Positions 51,411-60,853 of a stretch of DNA of 64,000 nucleotides are shown here, piece by piece. Each line of letters opens with the position of its first letter. The first letter of the stretch is position 1. The stretch is from Psychrosphaera ytuae. Lineage in GTDB: Bacteria > Pseudomonadota > Gammaproteobacteria > Enterobacterales > Alteromonadaceae. Where the stretch lies: contig NZ_CP072110.1 of NCBI RefSeq assembly GCF_017638545.1, forward strand, positions 2,604,001-2,668,000. Reading direction: 5' to 3'. The notes under the pieces are model-generated. The model ran no database searches. It was given only the letters and a program-made list of their open reading frames with translations, and was not told the DNA's origin. The position numbers were made by a program, and so were the translations under genes.

Positions 51411-52556
51411 TTATGCATCTCTTGGTAATCCCACCTTTACAGCTTTTATCAAACGCTTGAGCTTTCTGTTTTCAACACCGGCTTCCGCGGCTTTTTTGTG
51501 TTGTTGGGTAAGAGCCCACTCAATATGTTCGTCGACCATAGGACTAATTTGGCCTAATTTGTCTTGTAAAGCTGACACAACGGCGACACTATAAGGTGCG
51601 TTACCTAAACCTACTGCAATATTGCGAGTCCAACACTCGTATCCAATTCGTCGAATTGGTGAGCCTTCTGTTGTTTTTAAAAATTGAGCTTCCGTCCACT
51701 CCCACAAGTTCAGAAGGTCTGGATTGTGTAGGGCATCTCTTGGCATAAAATCGGGTTGTTTGGTAATTTCGGCGTGACGGTTCCAGGGGCAAATGAGTTG
51801 GCAATCATCACAGCCATAAATACGGTTACCCATAGCTTCACGAAACTCGACGGGAATTGCTTCTTTTAACTCGATGGTTAAATAAGAAATACATCGATTA
51901 CTGTCTACTGTGTAAGGCGCTGTGATCGCCTGCGTAGGGCAAATCGTCATACACGCAACGCATGAACCACATTGCTCTTCTACTTTTTTATCAGTAGGTA
52001 ATTGAATGGGCAGAAACAATTCGCCAAGAAAAAACCAACTGCCCGCATCTTGATTGAGAATAAGAGAGTGTTTTCCGGTCCACCCCAAACCTGCTTTTTC
52101 AGCAAGCGGGCGTTCTAAAACGGGAGCTGAGTCAACAAATGGGCGGAATACCATATCTTGGTCATCAATCTCTTCGGCAATTTTTTCACCGAGCTTTTTT
52201 AATTGGTTTCGTAAGACCTTGTGATAATCACGACCTAATGCATATCTAGAAATATAAGCAGTATCTGGGTTGGATAAGTTAGTTGCAAAACTTGCGTTAG
52301 GGGGGAGGTAGTCCATTCGAACAGAGACGACAGAAAGGGTCCCCGGTAATAACTCCGCTGGACGACAGCGCTTAAGGCCATGGCGTGCCATAAATTCCAT
52401 ATTGCCGTGCAACCCTTTTTCTAACCAAGTCAAAAATGGCGCTTCTTGATCAGAAAGGTCAATATCACTAATGCCGACTTGCTGAAAACCAAGCTCTTTG
52501 CCCCAGGCCTTGATCTTTTCTGCAAGTTGGTAATAGTTAATAGAAGTATCAGTCAT
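51411..52556 (-). CDS. queG: Epoxyqueuosine reductase QueG
   Basis: A 381-residue iron-sulfur enzyme: IKAWGKELGFQQVGISDIDL, RYALGRDYHKVLR, then two 4Fe-4S Cys clusters, CGSCVACMTICPTQAI and CDDCQLICPWN. It is cobalamin-dependent in studied relatives and performs the last step of queuosine synthesis in tRNA. The ATG has no purine-rich ribosome-binding site upstream, yet homology demands this start. Its start lies only 12 bases from that of the divergent nnrD. Confidence 0.95.
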   Translation of the reverse strand: MTDTSINYYQLAEKIKAWGKELGFQQVGISDIDLSDQEAPFLTWLEKGLHGNMEFMARHGLKRCRPAELLPGTLSVVSVRMDYLPPNASFATNLSNPDTAYISRYALGRDYHKVLRNQLKKLGEKIAEEIDDQDMVFRPFVDSAPVLERPLAEKAGLGWTGKHSLILNQDAGSWFFLGELFLPIQLPTDKKVEEQCGSCVACMTICPTQAITAPYTVDSNRCISYLTIELKEAIPVEFREAMGNRIYGCDDCQLICPWNRHAEITKQPDFMPRDALHNPDLLNLWEWTEAQFLKTTEGSPIRRIGYECWTRNIAVGLGNAPYSVAVVSALQDKLGQISPMVDEHIEWALTQQHKKAAEAGVENRKLKRLIKAVKVGLPRDA

Positions 52557-52568
52557 TTAAGGGTTGTT

Positions 52569-54170
52569 ATGTCTAGCCAATGTCGGTCTATATTACCATC
52601 TAAACTGTATCGCGCCGAACAGATTAAACAAAATGAAGCAGATTGTGCGCACCGAAATGGTATTGACCTTTATCAACTCATGGAAAAGGCCGGTCATGCC
52701 GTTTTTGATTGTGTACTCGCTAGGTTTCCGACCGCTCAACATATTCTTATTATCGCTGGTGGAGGCAATAACGGCGGTGATGCCTATATAGTGGCACGAC
52801 TCGCCATTCAATCAGGTATGAATGTCACCTTGTTGGCGAAAAATAAAGGCGAAGCCTTAGAAGGCGATGCGAAGGTGGCGATGCATAGCTTTGTTTCGGC
52901 CCAAGGCACGGTGCTAGATTTAGACAAACATCTAGACTCCATTCGACAGTTAGATGTCGATGTTATTGTTGATGGTTTGATTGGTATCGGGCTCGAACAA
53001 ACCTTGAGAGCATCGACTGCAGAGGTTATTGAAGCGATTAATCATAACTCGGCGCCTGTGATCGCTATCGATGTACCTTCGGGGCTCAACGCCAACACTG
53101 GTCAGCCCCTGCCTATAGCTGTAATTGCAGATTACACAGTTACCTTTATTGCGTTAAAACCAGGTTTGTTTTCCCTTGATGGTCCCGATCACTGTGGTCA
53201 GCTTATTTATTCTGAATTGGGATTAAGAAAAGAGTTTGAAAGTAGCGTATCAACGGATTTGTCCCTCATTCATCGTGACACTATCGTGCCTATCCCCAAG
53301 CGCAAACAAAATGTCCACAAAGGCAGTTTTGGCACAGTGTTAGTTATCGGTGGCGCATTAGGTATGGGCGGTGCCGCATTTATGGCAGGAAAGGCGGCTT
53401 TGCGCTCTGGGGTCGGCAAAGTGTATGTGATGTGTGAAGCGGGTAACGAAGGGATGATCACTCAGCTTTGCCCTGAATTAATGGTAACGGGACTTGAGAT
53501 GTTAGAGGTCGACCGATACCTAGCAGAAGTGTTACCAAAGGTCGACAGTGTCGTTGTGGGACCCGGACTAGGTTTGACAAAATGGAGTTTGGCAGTGATT
53601 TCGGAGCTGTTAAAACAAGAGACCTGGTACCAAACGCCTTCAGTAATCGATGCTGATGGTATCAATTGCTTAGCGTATAAATTAGATAAACAAGACGGTG
53701 CGACTCAAGATGCTTTTGCTCGCCCTGATAAGCCATGGGTGTTTACGCCTCATCCTCTCGAATCGGCGCGCATTTTGGGAGAAACAGTTCAGTCAGTTCA
53801 AGCAGACCGGTTAGGTGCCGCACAGCGGATCGTTAATAAAACCAACAGCGCAGTGATACTAAAAGGCAATGGTTCGATCGTCGCCTCCAAAGGCCACTCT
53901 GCAATAAATATGTCAGGTAATCCAGCTATGGCAACGGCTGGAATGGGAGATGTTCTTTCAGGTGTAATCGGAGCTAGTTTTTGTGCTTGGCAACTCAACC
54001 AAACTTCGTTACAAAAAAAATTAGAAATAGCGACATATTTACATGGTTTAGCGGGAGATTTTACTGCAAAAGAGTCCAAAATCGGTATGATAGCAACAGA
54101 TGTTATAGAGTCATTACCAGCCGCTATTTGGAACTGCCAAGAGTACAATAACAAAGTACAAGGAAACTAA
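52569..54170 (+). CDS. nnr: Bifunctional NAD(P)H-hydrate epimerase/dehydratase Nnr
   Basis: The start is the ATG at 52569 (MSSQCRSILPSKLYRAEQIK); the longer frame from 52446 runs through the divergent queG gene. The 533-residue product has the NnrE epimerase half (about 1-225; GGGNNGGDAYIVAR) and the NnrD dehydratase half (about 235-533; VVGPGLGLTKW, VFTPHPLESARIL, GNPAMATAGMGDVLSGVIGA). It repairs hydrated NADH and NADPH. In most relatives tsaE follows; here yhdP follows 26 bases later. Confidence 0.95.
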   Translation: MSSQCRSILPSKLYRAEQIKQNEADCAHRNGIDLYQLMEKAGHAVFDCVLARFPTAQHILIIAGGGNNGGDAYIVARLAIQSGMNVTLLAKNKGEALEGDAKVAMHSFVSAQGTVLDLDKHLDSIRQLDVDVIVDGLIGIGLEQTLRASTAEVIEAINHNSAPVIAIDVPSGLNANTGQPLPIAVIADYTVTFIALKPGLFSLDGPDHCGQLIYSELGLRKEFESSVSTDLSLIHRDTIVPIPKRKQNVHKGSFGTVLVIGGALGMGGAAFMAGKAALRSGVGKVYVMCEAGNEGMITQLCPELMVTGLEMLEVDRYLAEVLPKVDSVVVGPGLGLTKWSLAVISELLKQETWYQTPSVIDADGINCLAYKLDKQDGATQDAFARPDKPWVFTPHPLESARILGETVQSVQADRLGAAQRIVNKTNSAVILKGNGSIVASKGHSAINMSGNPAMATAGMGDVLSGVIGASFCAWQLNQTSLQKKLEIATYLHGLAGDFTAKESKIGMIATDVIESLPAAIWNCQEYNNKVQGN

Positions 54171-54196
54171 TTGCAGCTTGGTCGGTCAGACTAAAT

Positions 54197-57100
54197 GTGA
54201 GAAAGGCATTGCTGAAAAAAATTTTATCGAAAAGCGTTAAGACGCTGTGGGCGGTTTTTGCCACAGTGGTCGTTTTGCTTGCCGTAATTATCAGCCTGCT
54301 TAAGGTTTTTTTACCCTATGCTGATAATTACAAAAGAGACATTGAGTCCTATATTTTAGCGGAATTTAATGCTGAGGTTTCGATCGGTAGTATTGGTGCT
54401 TCGTGGCAATCTTTTGGTCCTGCCGTTGTATTAAATGACGTCTCCCTTACCGCTTCAGAAGAGGCACCTCTGGATATTAGTATCCAAAAAACCGAAATGA
54501 ACATCGACTTTTGGCGTTCCATCCAAGAACAACGTCTAGTTACGGGGGCGTTTTTACTAGAGGGAATCGAGACCAAGATAAACAGCGATGTGTTTTTTAA
54601 GGTTCGCCCGCAGTCTCAAGGATCTCAGCTTTTTGAAGGCTTGAGTCACTTGTTCTTGTCTCAAGTCCAACAATTTTCAGTTATCGACAGTAAGGTTTTA
54701 GTAAAACATCGCGATGGTCAGCTGCAAACCTATCAAATAGATGATTTAGCCTGGGTGAACGATGGCAATCACCACCGTGGCCAGGGTGAAGTGTATATTG
54801 ATGGCTTCTCTAATAACTCGTTGGCCATCCAAATGGAGCTTTATGGTCAGCGAAGAAGCGAAATCTTTGGCCAAATTTATGTCGAAGCTCAACAAGTTGA
54901 CATAACTCCTTGGTTAACACAGTTTATTGGCGAACATGTTGCAGTAACCTCAACAGAGGCAAATTTCAGAGTTTGGGGCAACATCAAAGACGGTCTTGTC
55001 GATGATTTGCTTGTTGATATCAAAAACACGGGGGTGCGTTGGCAAAAGCAAACGACCGAAAAATTCTTATTTGTTGATGATGCGCAATTAGCTTGGCAGC
55101 AGTTAGGCTCGGATTGGCAGTTATTAGCCTCTGACATTAAATTAAAGACCGAATCGACCCAACCTGAACCATTTGATCTAGTTTTAACTAAATCCAAATC
55201 AGACATTCAGTTATACACCAACGATGTTGAAGTTAATGCAATGGCTAACTTGTTGTCTCTATTTTCAGTGACAAAAGACAGTACGTTTTTGGCCAATGCC
55301 GACATTTCCGGCGATGTTAAACAGTTGTCTATTCAATGGCCTAACCAAGGGAGTATGAGAGCGTTTGTTGATGTTGAGGGCTTTGGCTATTTACCAGAAC
55401 CGATTGCAGATGAAGCTTACCTTGGAGTTAAGCAAACTCGTTTACAATTAGCGTGGGCGGATAATAAAGGTTGGGTTCAGTTAGTTGGCAAGAAAGGGCA
55501 ACTACTGACAGAAGATACATTTATTGCGCCATTTTATTATGACGAGTTGGCGGTCAATCTCGCGGTGGACGTCCGAGAACAGGGCGTTTGGGTGTCGCTT
55601 GAACAGTTTGTTTTAAACAATGCTGATTTAAATATCGATGCTGAGGCGCAATATAGCTCTGTAGATGACGGGCACTTAAGCTTGTATGCCGAAGTTATCG
55701 GGCCGACTCAGGGAAAAATCTTAAACTATTTGCCTCGGCATTTAATTGGTCCTGATACTCATGCGTATTTGACTAAGGCGATTCAAGCCGGGGCAGGTAA
55801 ACTGACTCGAGTCGTTATTGACGGCCCTGTCGCAACCATTCCATATGAGTCTAGTCCAGGGACATTTTTGGTCGAAGCAGAGCTTGTAGACGGCAAGTTT
55901 GAATTTGATGAAGACTGGCCAGCTATAGAAAATATGGATGCGACCTTAACCGTCAACAAACTCATTATGGGAATTGCCGCTCGAAAAGGACAGTTAGGAC
56001 CTGTCACTATTAATGATGACGTTTATGGAGAGCTTGATTTAGGGGCACCTAACACATTACTCACTTTAGATATCACTCCAAATCAACTAGCGTTTGATGA
56101 CTTTCATCAACTGATAGATACATCACCGCTTGAAGACATCCTCGGTGAGGTATTTGATTTTGTTAGGTTATCCGGGCAAGGGGCTGCCAATGTGCACCTT
56201 ATTTTACCTTTAGATGATAACTTAGATGCCAATGGCGTATTACCAGAAACCGTCGCTAGAGGAACGGTTAAAACCGTCAGTGCTGGACTGGAAATGCCGA
56301 GATTAGAGCTCAATTTTGAAGATATTGATGCGTTTATAAGTTTTGAAAACGAAGCCTTTACAATTCACAGTGGCAAAGGGACATGGAACAAGCTGCCGGT
56401 TAAGATGATGGTCGCAGGTAATCAAGTCACTGATGATTACAATATTTATGGTCAATTAACCGGAATATGGAAATCAACCGATCTTAAAAAGCAGTTACCT
56501 GAGACATTAACACCGTATATCACTGGCAAACTCAACAATAACGTTTTGGTTGACGTTACGTTGTCAGATGTTGGCTACCAATATGATGTCGTCGCAGAAA
56601 CCGACTTAACTCAGGCTGAATACAAAATAACTGGGCCTTTGATAAAAGGAAAAGGCATCCCATCACAACTTTCTGTGACAGTGTCAGGTAATGAACAAAT
56701 CAATGACATTTATGCAAACCTAGATGACCGGGTATTTTTTGCTGGAGAAGCGCCTAACTCATCAGGCGTCATTAGCCGTGCGCTATTACAAGTCGGGCAA
56801 GCTGAAGACCTAAATCAATCCACTTTGTTTACGTCTTTACCTAATGAAGGTTTTGATATTGAAATTGACTTACCGGGTGCAGAATTTACTGAAACCTTGA
56901 GCTTCGTATTGGATTTAATAGACACGATCCCGGATGACGAAGTTCAAACTCAAACGCCGCAAACTGAAACATCGACTGAAAATTTAATTGTGAGTGATAC
57001 AGGAGCGTTGAGTCGTTCAGATATAAATGGTTTTGATGCTGAAGGACAAGATTCAGACATCGATATAGACCCACCGTTTTTAAGCGCGCCAGATCGAGTT

Positions 57101-58426
57101 GCAGGTAAGTTTGGTTATATTGATATCTTTGGTCAGCGATGGAGTCAGGCAAACCTGACTGCAAGCCCTAAAGCAAATGGCTGGCAATTTTTGTTAAATA
57201 GTGACAAGGCAAATGTTGATGTATTTGTTCACGAAGATATCGAAATAAATGGAATCGATATTACCGCTAAACGCCTCGATGTAGTGATAGAAAAAGCGAT
57301 TGAAAGCTCTGCTGAAAACACTTCTTCGGAACAAATAGCAAGCGAAAACGGTGCTTCAGAGGTAGAGTCTTTAACTGACTCTGCGGGATTAATTCGCAAC
57401 TTGCCAGATCTTCATGTGTTGTGTGAAAACTGTACCTATAACAAAAAGCCATTGGGCAAAATTAAGTTTGATACTTTCTCTCGTGATGACACTTTATTTA
57501 TCGAAAGCGCGAGCATGATTTATCAGCGAAATGAAGTCAAACTGACCGGAATATGGGCAGGTGACAAAGGCGCAGGTAAAACCAATCTCAACGGCGAAAT
57601 TTATTCTCGTTACTTCGGTCAATGGATGCTGGACTGGGAACTCAACACCGGTATAAAGCAAAGTGATTTGCACTCTAAATTTTCATTGAGCTGGGACGGT
57701 GCCCCTCATGAATTTACCTTCTCGAGTTTAAACGGGGATACCACATTTGAGCTTGGTGAGGGTTATTTGAGTGAAGTCAGTGACAAGGGCGCGCGTATTT
57801 TCTCGCTGTTCAGTTTGAATTCACTTTATCGAAAGCTAAAATTTGACTTTAACGACGTGTTTCAAAAAGGCCTTTTCTATAATGATATTAAAGGCTCGAT
57901 GCAAATCGAAAACGGCCGAGTTTATTCAGAAGACATCTTTATGGACGGTGTTGCGGGCAATATGAATATGCGTGGTTTTACAGATTTAAACCAAAATACC
58001 CTAGATTACGACGTGACCTTTAAGCCTAAGATAACCTCTAGTATCCCAGTGATAGCAGCTTGGTTAGCACCGGGTACAGCAGGGTTATCGTTTTTGGCTG
58101 GTATTGCTATAGATAAGATCATAGAAAAAGCCGATGTTGTTTCGGAAGTAAGAATGAAGATCACTGGACAGTTGTCCGAGCCGAATGTACAAGAAGTTAA
58201 GCGATTCACTAAGACTATTGATATTCCAGGTGCAAAAGAGGCCAAAGAAAAGGCCGAAAAGCAACGTCAAAAGCAACAGCAAGAAAAACAACAACAAGAA
58301 AATCAGCTGAAGCTAAATGAGGAGCGCGAACAAGCGCTAAAACGTCAATTAGAGCAACAACAAAATTCGGCCCCTATTCAACCATCTAGCACTCAGGGCA
58401 GTGAGCCAAAAACACCTATAGAGTGA
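54197..58426 (+). CDS. yhdP: YhdP-family AsmA-like envelope protein
   Basis: A very large protein (1409 residues; E. coli YhdP 1266). A GTG start is used; one N-terminal TM helix (about 16-38) anchors it in the inner membrane, and the rest is periplasmic beta-rich repeat sequence typical of AsmA/TamB-like bridges that move phospholipids to the outer membrane. The signature YSRYFGQWMLDWELNTGIKQSDLHSKFSLSW and the terminal AWLAPGTAGLSFLAGIAIDKI match YhdP. It ends in a Gln/Lys/Glu-rich coiled tail (about 1340-1409) that looks lineage-specific. A Glu/Asp/Ser-rich insert lies at about 915-960. Confidence 0.9.
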   Translation: MRKALLKKILSKSVKTLWAVFATVVVLLAVIISLLKVFLPYADNYKRDIESYILAEFNAEVSIGSIGASWQSFGPAVVLNDVSLTASEEAPLDISIQKTEMNIDFWRSIQEQRLVTGAFLLEGIETKINSDVFFKVRPQSQGSQLFEGLSHLFLSQVQQFSVIDSKVLVKHRDGQLQTYQIDDLAWVNDGNHHRGQGEVYIDGFSNNSLAIQMELYGQRRSEIFGQIYVEAQQVDITPWLTQFIGEHVAVTSTEANFRVWGNIKDGLVDDLLVDIKNTGVRWQKQTTEKFLFVDDAQLAWQQLGSDWQLLASDIKLKTESTQPEPFDLVLTKSKSDIQLYTNDVEVNAMANLLSLFSVTKDSTFLANADISGDVKQLSIQWPNQGSMRAFVDVEGFGYLPEPIADEAYLGVKQTRLQLAWADNKGWVQLVGKKGQLLTEDTFIAPFYYDELAVNLAVDVREQGVWVSLEQFVLNNADLNIDAEAQYSSVDDGHLSLYAEVIGPTQGKILNYLPRHLIGPDTHAYLTKAIQAGAGKLTRVVIDGPVATIPYESSPGTFLVEAELVDGKFEFDEDWPAIENMDATLTVNKLIMGIAARKGQLGPVTINDDVYGELDLGAPNTLLTLDITPNQLAFDDFHQLIDTSPLEDILGEVFDFVRLSGQGAANVHLILPLDDNLDANGVLPETVARGTVKTVSAGLEMPRLELNFEDIDAFISFENEAFTIHSGKGTWNKLPVKMMVAGNQVTDDYNIYGQLTGIWKSTDLKKQLPETLTPYITGKLNNNVLVDVTLSDVGYQYDVVAETDLTQAEYKITGPLIKGKGIPSQLSVTVSGNEQINDIYANLDDRVFFAGEAPNSSGVISRALLQVGQAEDLNQSTLFTSLPNEGFDIEIDLPGAEFTETLSFVLDLIDTIPDDEVQTQTPQTETSTENLIVSDTGALSRSDINGFDAEGQDSDIDIDPPFLSAPDRVAGKFGYIDIFGQRWSQANLTASPKANGWQFLLNSDKANVDVFVHEDIEINGIDITAKRLDVVIEKAIESSAENTSSEQIASENGASEVESLTDSAGLIRNLPDLHVLCENCTYNKKPLGKIKFDTFSRDDTLFIESASMIYQRNEVKLTGIWAGDKGAGKTNLNGEIYSRYFGQWMLDWELNTGIKQSDLHSKFSLSWDGAPHEFTFSSLNGDTTFELGEGYLSEVSDKGARIFSLFSLNSLYRKLKFDFNDVFQKGLFYNDIKGSMQIENGRVYSEDIFMDGVAGNMNMRGFTDLNQNTLDYDVTFKPKITSSIPVIAAWLAPGTAGLSFLAGIAIDKIIEKADVVSEVRMKITGQLSEPNVQEVKRFTKTIDIPGAKEAKEKAEKQRQKQQQEKQQQENQLKLNEEREQALKRQLEQQQNSAPIQPSSTQGSEPKTPIE

Positions 58427-58456
58427 CTCGTTTAAAGCCACTCAACGGAGGATTCG

Positions 58457-59314
58457 ATGCACGCATTTGTTTTACAGATGACTTCCACACCAAACGTTGA
58501 CGAAAACATTGCTTTTGTTAACCAACAGCTTGAGCTAGCTCAAACTGCAGGCCAATTAAAAGTAAATAGCTTGGTCGTGTTGCCAGAATGTTTTGCAAAT
58601 TTTGGAGGCAGAGATAAAAGCAATTTAGCAATTGCTGAGAATTTGGGAGAAGGCCAAGTTCAATCTAAACTTGCGCGTATCGCTAATCAATATCAGATTT
58701 ATTTGGTTGCTGGTTCGTTTCCAACGTTACCTAATGAAGGTGAGTGTACAGGAGACAGCCCAGCTAAATTCATGGCTACTTGTCTGGTGTTTAACCCTAA
58801 TGGTCATCTCATTGCCGATTATCAAAAAATTCATCTTTTTGATGTGGACGTGGATGACAATACTGGGAGTTATCGAGAGTCGGACAGTACGATACCAGGA
58901 AAAAACCTAGTCTGTTTTGATACGGAATGGGGGCGGGTTGGCGTCGCGATATGTTATGATTTACGCTTCCCTGGACTTTTTCAAGCATTGCGTGCCAAAG
59001 GGGTAGACGCCATTGTATTGCCAAGTGCCTTTACTGAAAAAACGGGCGCCGCTCACTGGCAATCACTATTGTCGGCGCGGGCCATTGAAAACCAAATTTA
59101 TATGATTGCGAGTAACCAAAACGGCGTTCATCAAAATGGCCGGGAGACCTTTGGTCACAGTATGGTGATTTCGCCTTGGGGTGAAGTCGTAACCAATGCT
59201 AAAAGAGAAAACGGTCTGTTTGGCACGTTTTTAGATAAAGCGCGTATAAAAGAAATACGACAAAATATGCCAGTAAGTAATCACAACCAATTTACGTTTG
59301 TGCAAAAAGCATAA
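58457..59314 (+). CDS. Nitrilase-family amidase (Nit1-like, deaminated glutathione amidase type)
   Basis: A 285-residue carbon-nitrogen hydrolase with the catalytic triad: Glu in VVLPECFANFGG (about residue 44), Lys in DYQKIHLFDVDV, Cys in VGVAICYDLRFPGLFQAL. FDVDVDD and the later AIENQIYMIASNQNG agree with the Nit1/NLP branch that hydrolyses deaminated glutathione. The place between yhdP and tldD is standard for this gene. Its stop overlaps nothing; tldD starts 22 bases later. Confidence 0.9.
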   Translation: MHAFVLQMTSTPNVDENIAFVNQQLELAQTAGQLKVNSLVVLPECFANFGGRDKSNLAIAENLGEGQVQSKLARIANQYQIYLVAGSFPTLPNEGECTGDSPAKFMATCLVFNPNGHLIADYQKIHLFDVDVDDNTGSYRESDSTIPGKNLVCFDTEWGRVGVAICYDLRFPGLFQALRAKGVDAIVLPSAFTEKTGAAHWQSLLSARAIENQIYMIASNQNGVHQNGRETFGHSMVISPWGEVVTNAKRENGLFGTFLDKARIKEIRQNMPVSNHNQFTFVQKA

Positions 59315-59336
59315 ACCGCAGTGGATAGGAAAGATT

Positions 59337-60776
59337 TTGAATCAAGTAGAACAAACGATATTAGACGCCAATGACTTAACCCAACAAGACGTTTTTGACG
59401 GTCTTGGGATCTTACTTGAGCATAAATTGGATTATGCCGATCTCTACTTCCAAGGAAGTTTTCATGAGTCTTGGGTGATGGAAGATGGCATCATCAAAGA
59501 CGGTAGTTACAATATCGAACAAGGTGTTGGGGTTAGAGCCGTTAACGGTGAAAAAACCGGATTGAGTTATTCTGACTCGGTCAATATGAATGCCATTGTT
59601 GAAGCAGCAAAAACGGCTCGCAGTATTGCGGATGCCGGCGTTCACGGCAAACAGCAGGCTTTTACTAAAGCTCAGTCTAGAAGCATTTACATGCCAGCTC
59701 AGCCACTTGAGAGTATGACCAACCAAGAAAAGGTTGAGTTGTTAAAAAGCGTTGACGCATACATTAGAGCGACAGAGCCTAATGCAAAGAACATTGTGGT
59801 CAGTATGAGTGGTGTATATGAAGAGATCTTGGTCGCTGCCAGTGATGGCACATGGGCAACAGATATTCGCCCGTTAATCCGCCTCAATTGTTCTATCGTG
59901 CTTGAAAAAGACGGTCGTCGTGAGCGCGGTGGAGCAGGCGCTGGAGCGAGAACCAACTATCAACACTTCATGGAACTTGTCGATGGCAAGCTGAGATATC
60001 AAAGCGTCGCAGACGAAGCGATTCACATGGCCAAGGTCAACTTAGAAGCGGTCGACGCACCGGCCGGTACCATGCCAGTCGTACTAGGTAACGGTTGGCC
60101 GGGGGTGTTATTACACGAGGCTGTAGGACACGGCCTTGAAGGTGATTTTAATCGTAAAGGCAGTAGTAATTACAGTGGTAAGATTGGCCAACAAGTCGCA
60201 TCAGAATTATGCACAATTGTTGATGATGGCACATTAAGTGGCCTTCGTGGGTCATTAAACGTGGACGATGAAGGTGTGCCAAGTCAATACAATGTATTGA
60301 TCGAAAATGGCGTATTGAAGTCGTACATGCAAGACAAAATGAACGCGCGCCTAATGGGCGTTGAACCAACGGGCAACGGTCGTCGTGAGTCGTTTGCTCA
60401 TATGCCTATGCCTCGTATGACCAACACGTACATGTTACCAGGTCAAAGTACACCTGAAGAAATCATCGAAAGCGTTGATTATGGTATTTACGCGAACAAT
60501 TTTGCTGGTGGCCAAGTAGATATCACTTCCGGAAAATTTGTATTTTCAGCGTCTGAAGCGTACTTGATTGAAAAGGGCAAGATCACCAAACCGGTTAAGG
60601 GTGCAACGTTAATTGGCAATGGTCCAGATGCGATGGGCCAAGTGTCAATGGTGGGTAATGACTTAGCGATAGATCGCGGCATCGGCGTATGTGGTAAAGA
60701 CGGGCAGAGTGTCCCAGTCGGTGTTGGCCAACCAACGTTAAAACTAGACGCGATGACAGTAGGTGGAACTCAATAA
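59337..60776 (+). CDS. tldD: Metalloprotease subunit TldD
   Basis: The start is the TTG at 59337: AGGA lies 6 bases before it and the product MNQVEQTILDANDLTQQDVF aligns with E. coli TldD from its start; the earlier TTG at 59298 lies in the nit gene. The 479-residue protein (E. coli 481) has LLHEAVGHGLEGDF, the HExxxH zinc motif, and GVGVRAVNGEKTG. With TldE (PmbA) it degrades unfolded peptides and matures microcins. The PmbA start at the right edge of the window completes the pair. Confidence 0.96.
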   Translation: MNQVEQTILDANDLTQQDVFDGLGILLEHKLDYADLYFQGSFHESWVMEDGIIKDGSYNIEQGVGVRAVNGEKTGLSYSDSVNMNAIVEAAKTARSIADAGVHGKQQAFTKAQSRSIYMPAQPLESMTNQEKVELLKSVDAYIRATEPNAKNIVVSMSGVYEEILVAASDGTWATDIRPLIRLNCSIVLEKDGRRERGGAGAGARTNYQHFMELVDGKLRYQSVADEAIHMAKVNLEAVDAPAGTMPVVLGNGWPGVLLHEAVGHGLEGDFNRKGSSNYSGKIGQQVASELCTIVDDGTLSGLRGSLNVDDEGVPSQYNVLIENGVLKSYMQDKMNARLMGVEPTGNGRRESFAHMPMPRMTNTYMLPGQSTPEEIIESVDYGIYANNFAGGQVDITSGKFVFSASEAYLIEKGKITKPVKGATLIGNGPDAMGQVSMVGNDLAIDRGIGVCGKDGQSVPVGVGQPTLKLDAMTVGGTQ

Positions 60777-60801
60777 GCCTAAACTTAGCCACGTCAATAG
60801 A

Positions 60802-60835
60802 CATAAAAAAACGCCCAGTAGGGCGTTTTTTTATG
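60802..60835. terminator. Bidirectional rho-independent terminator
   Basis: CATAAAAAAACGCCC (60802-60816) pairs perfectly with 60821-60835 around AGTA, a 15-bp stem ending in T-runs on both strands. It lies between the convergent tldD and Ig-repeat lipoprotein genes. Confidence 0.94.
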
Positions 60836-60853
60836 TATGTGATTTAGCAGTCG

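Noticed and set aside
52446..52568. N-terminal extension of Nnr
   Set aside because: It runs antisense through the conserved start of queG; the ATG at 52569 fits the family length.
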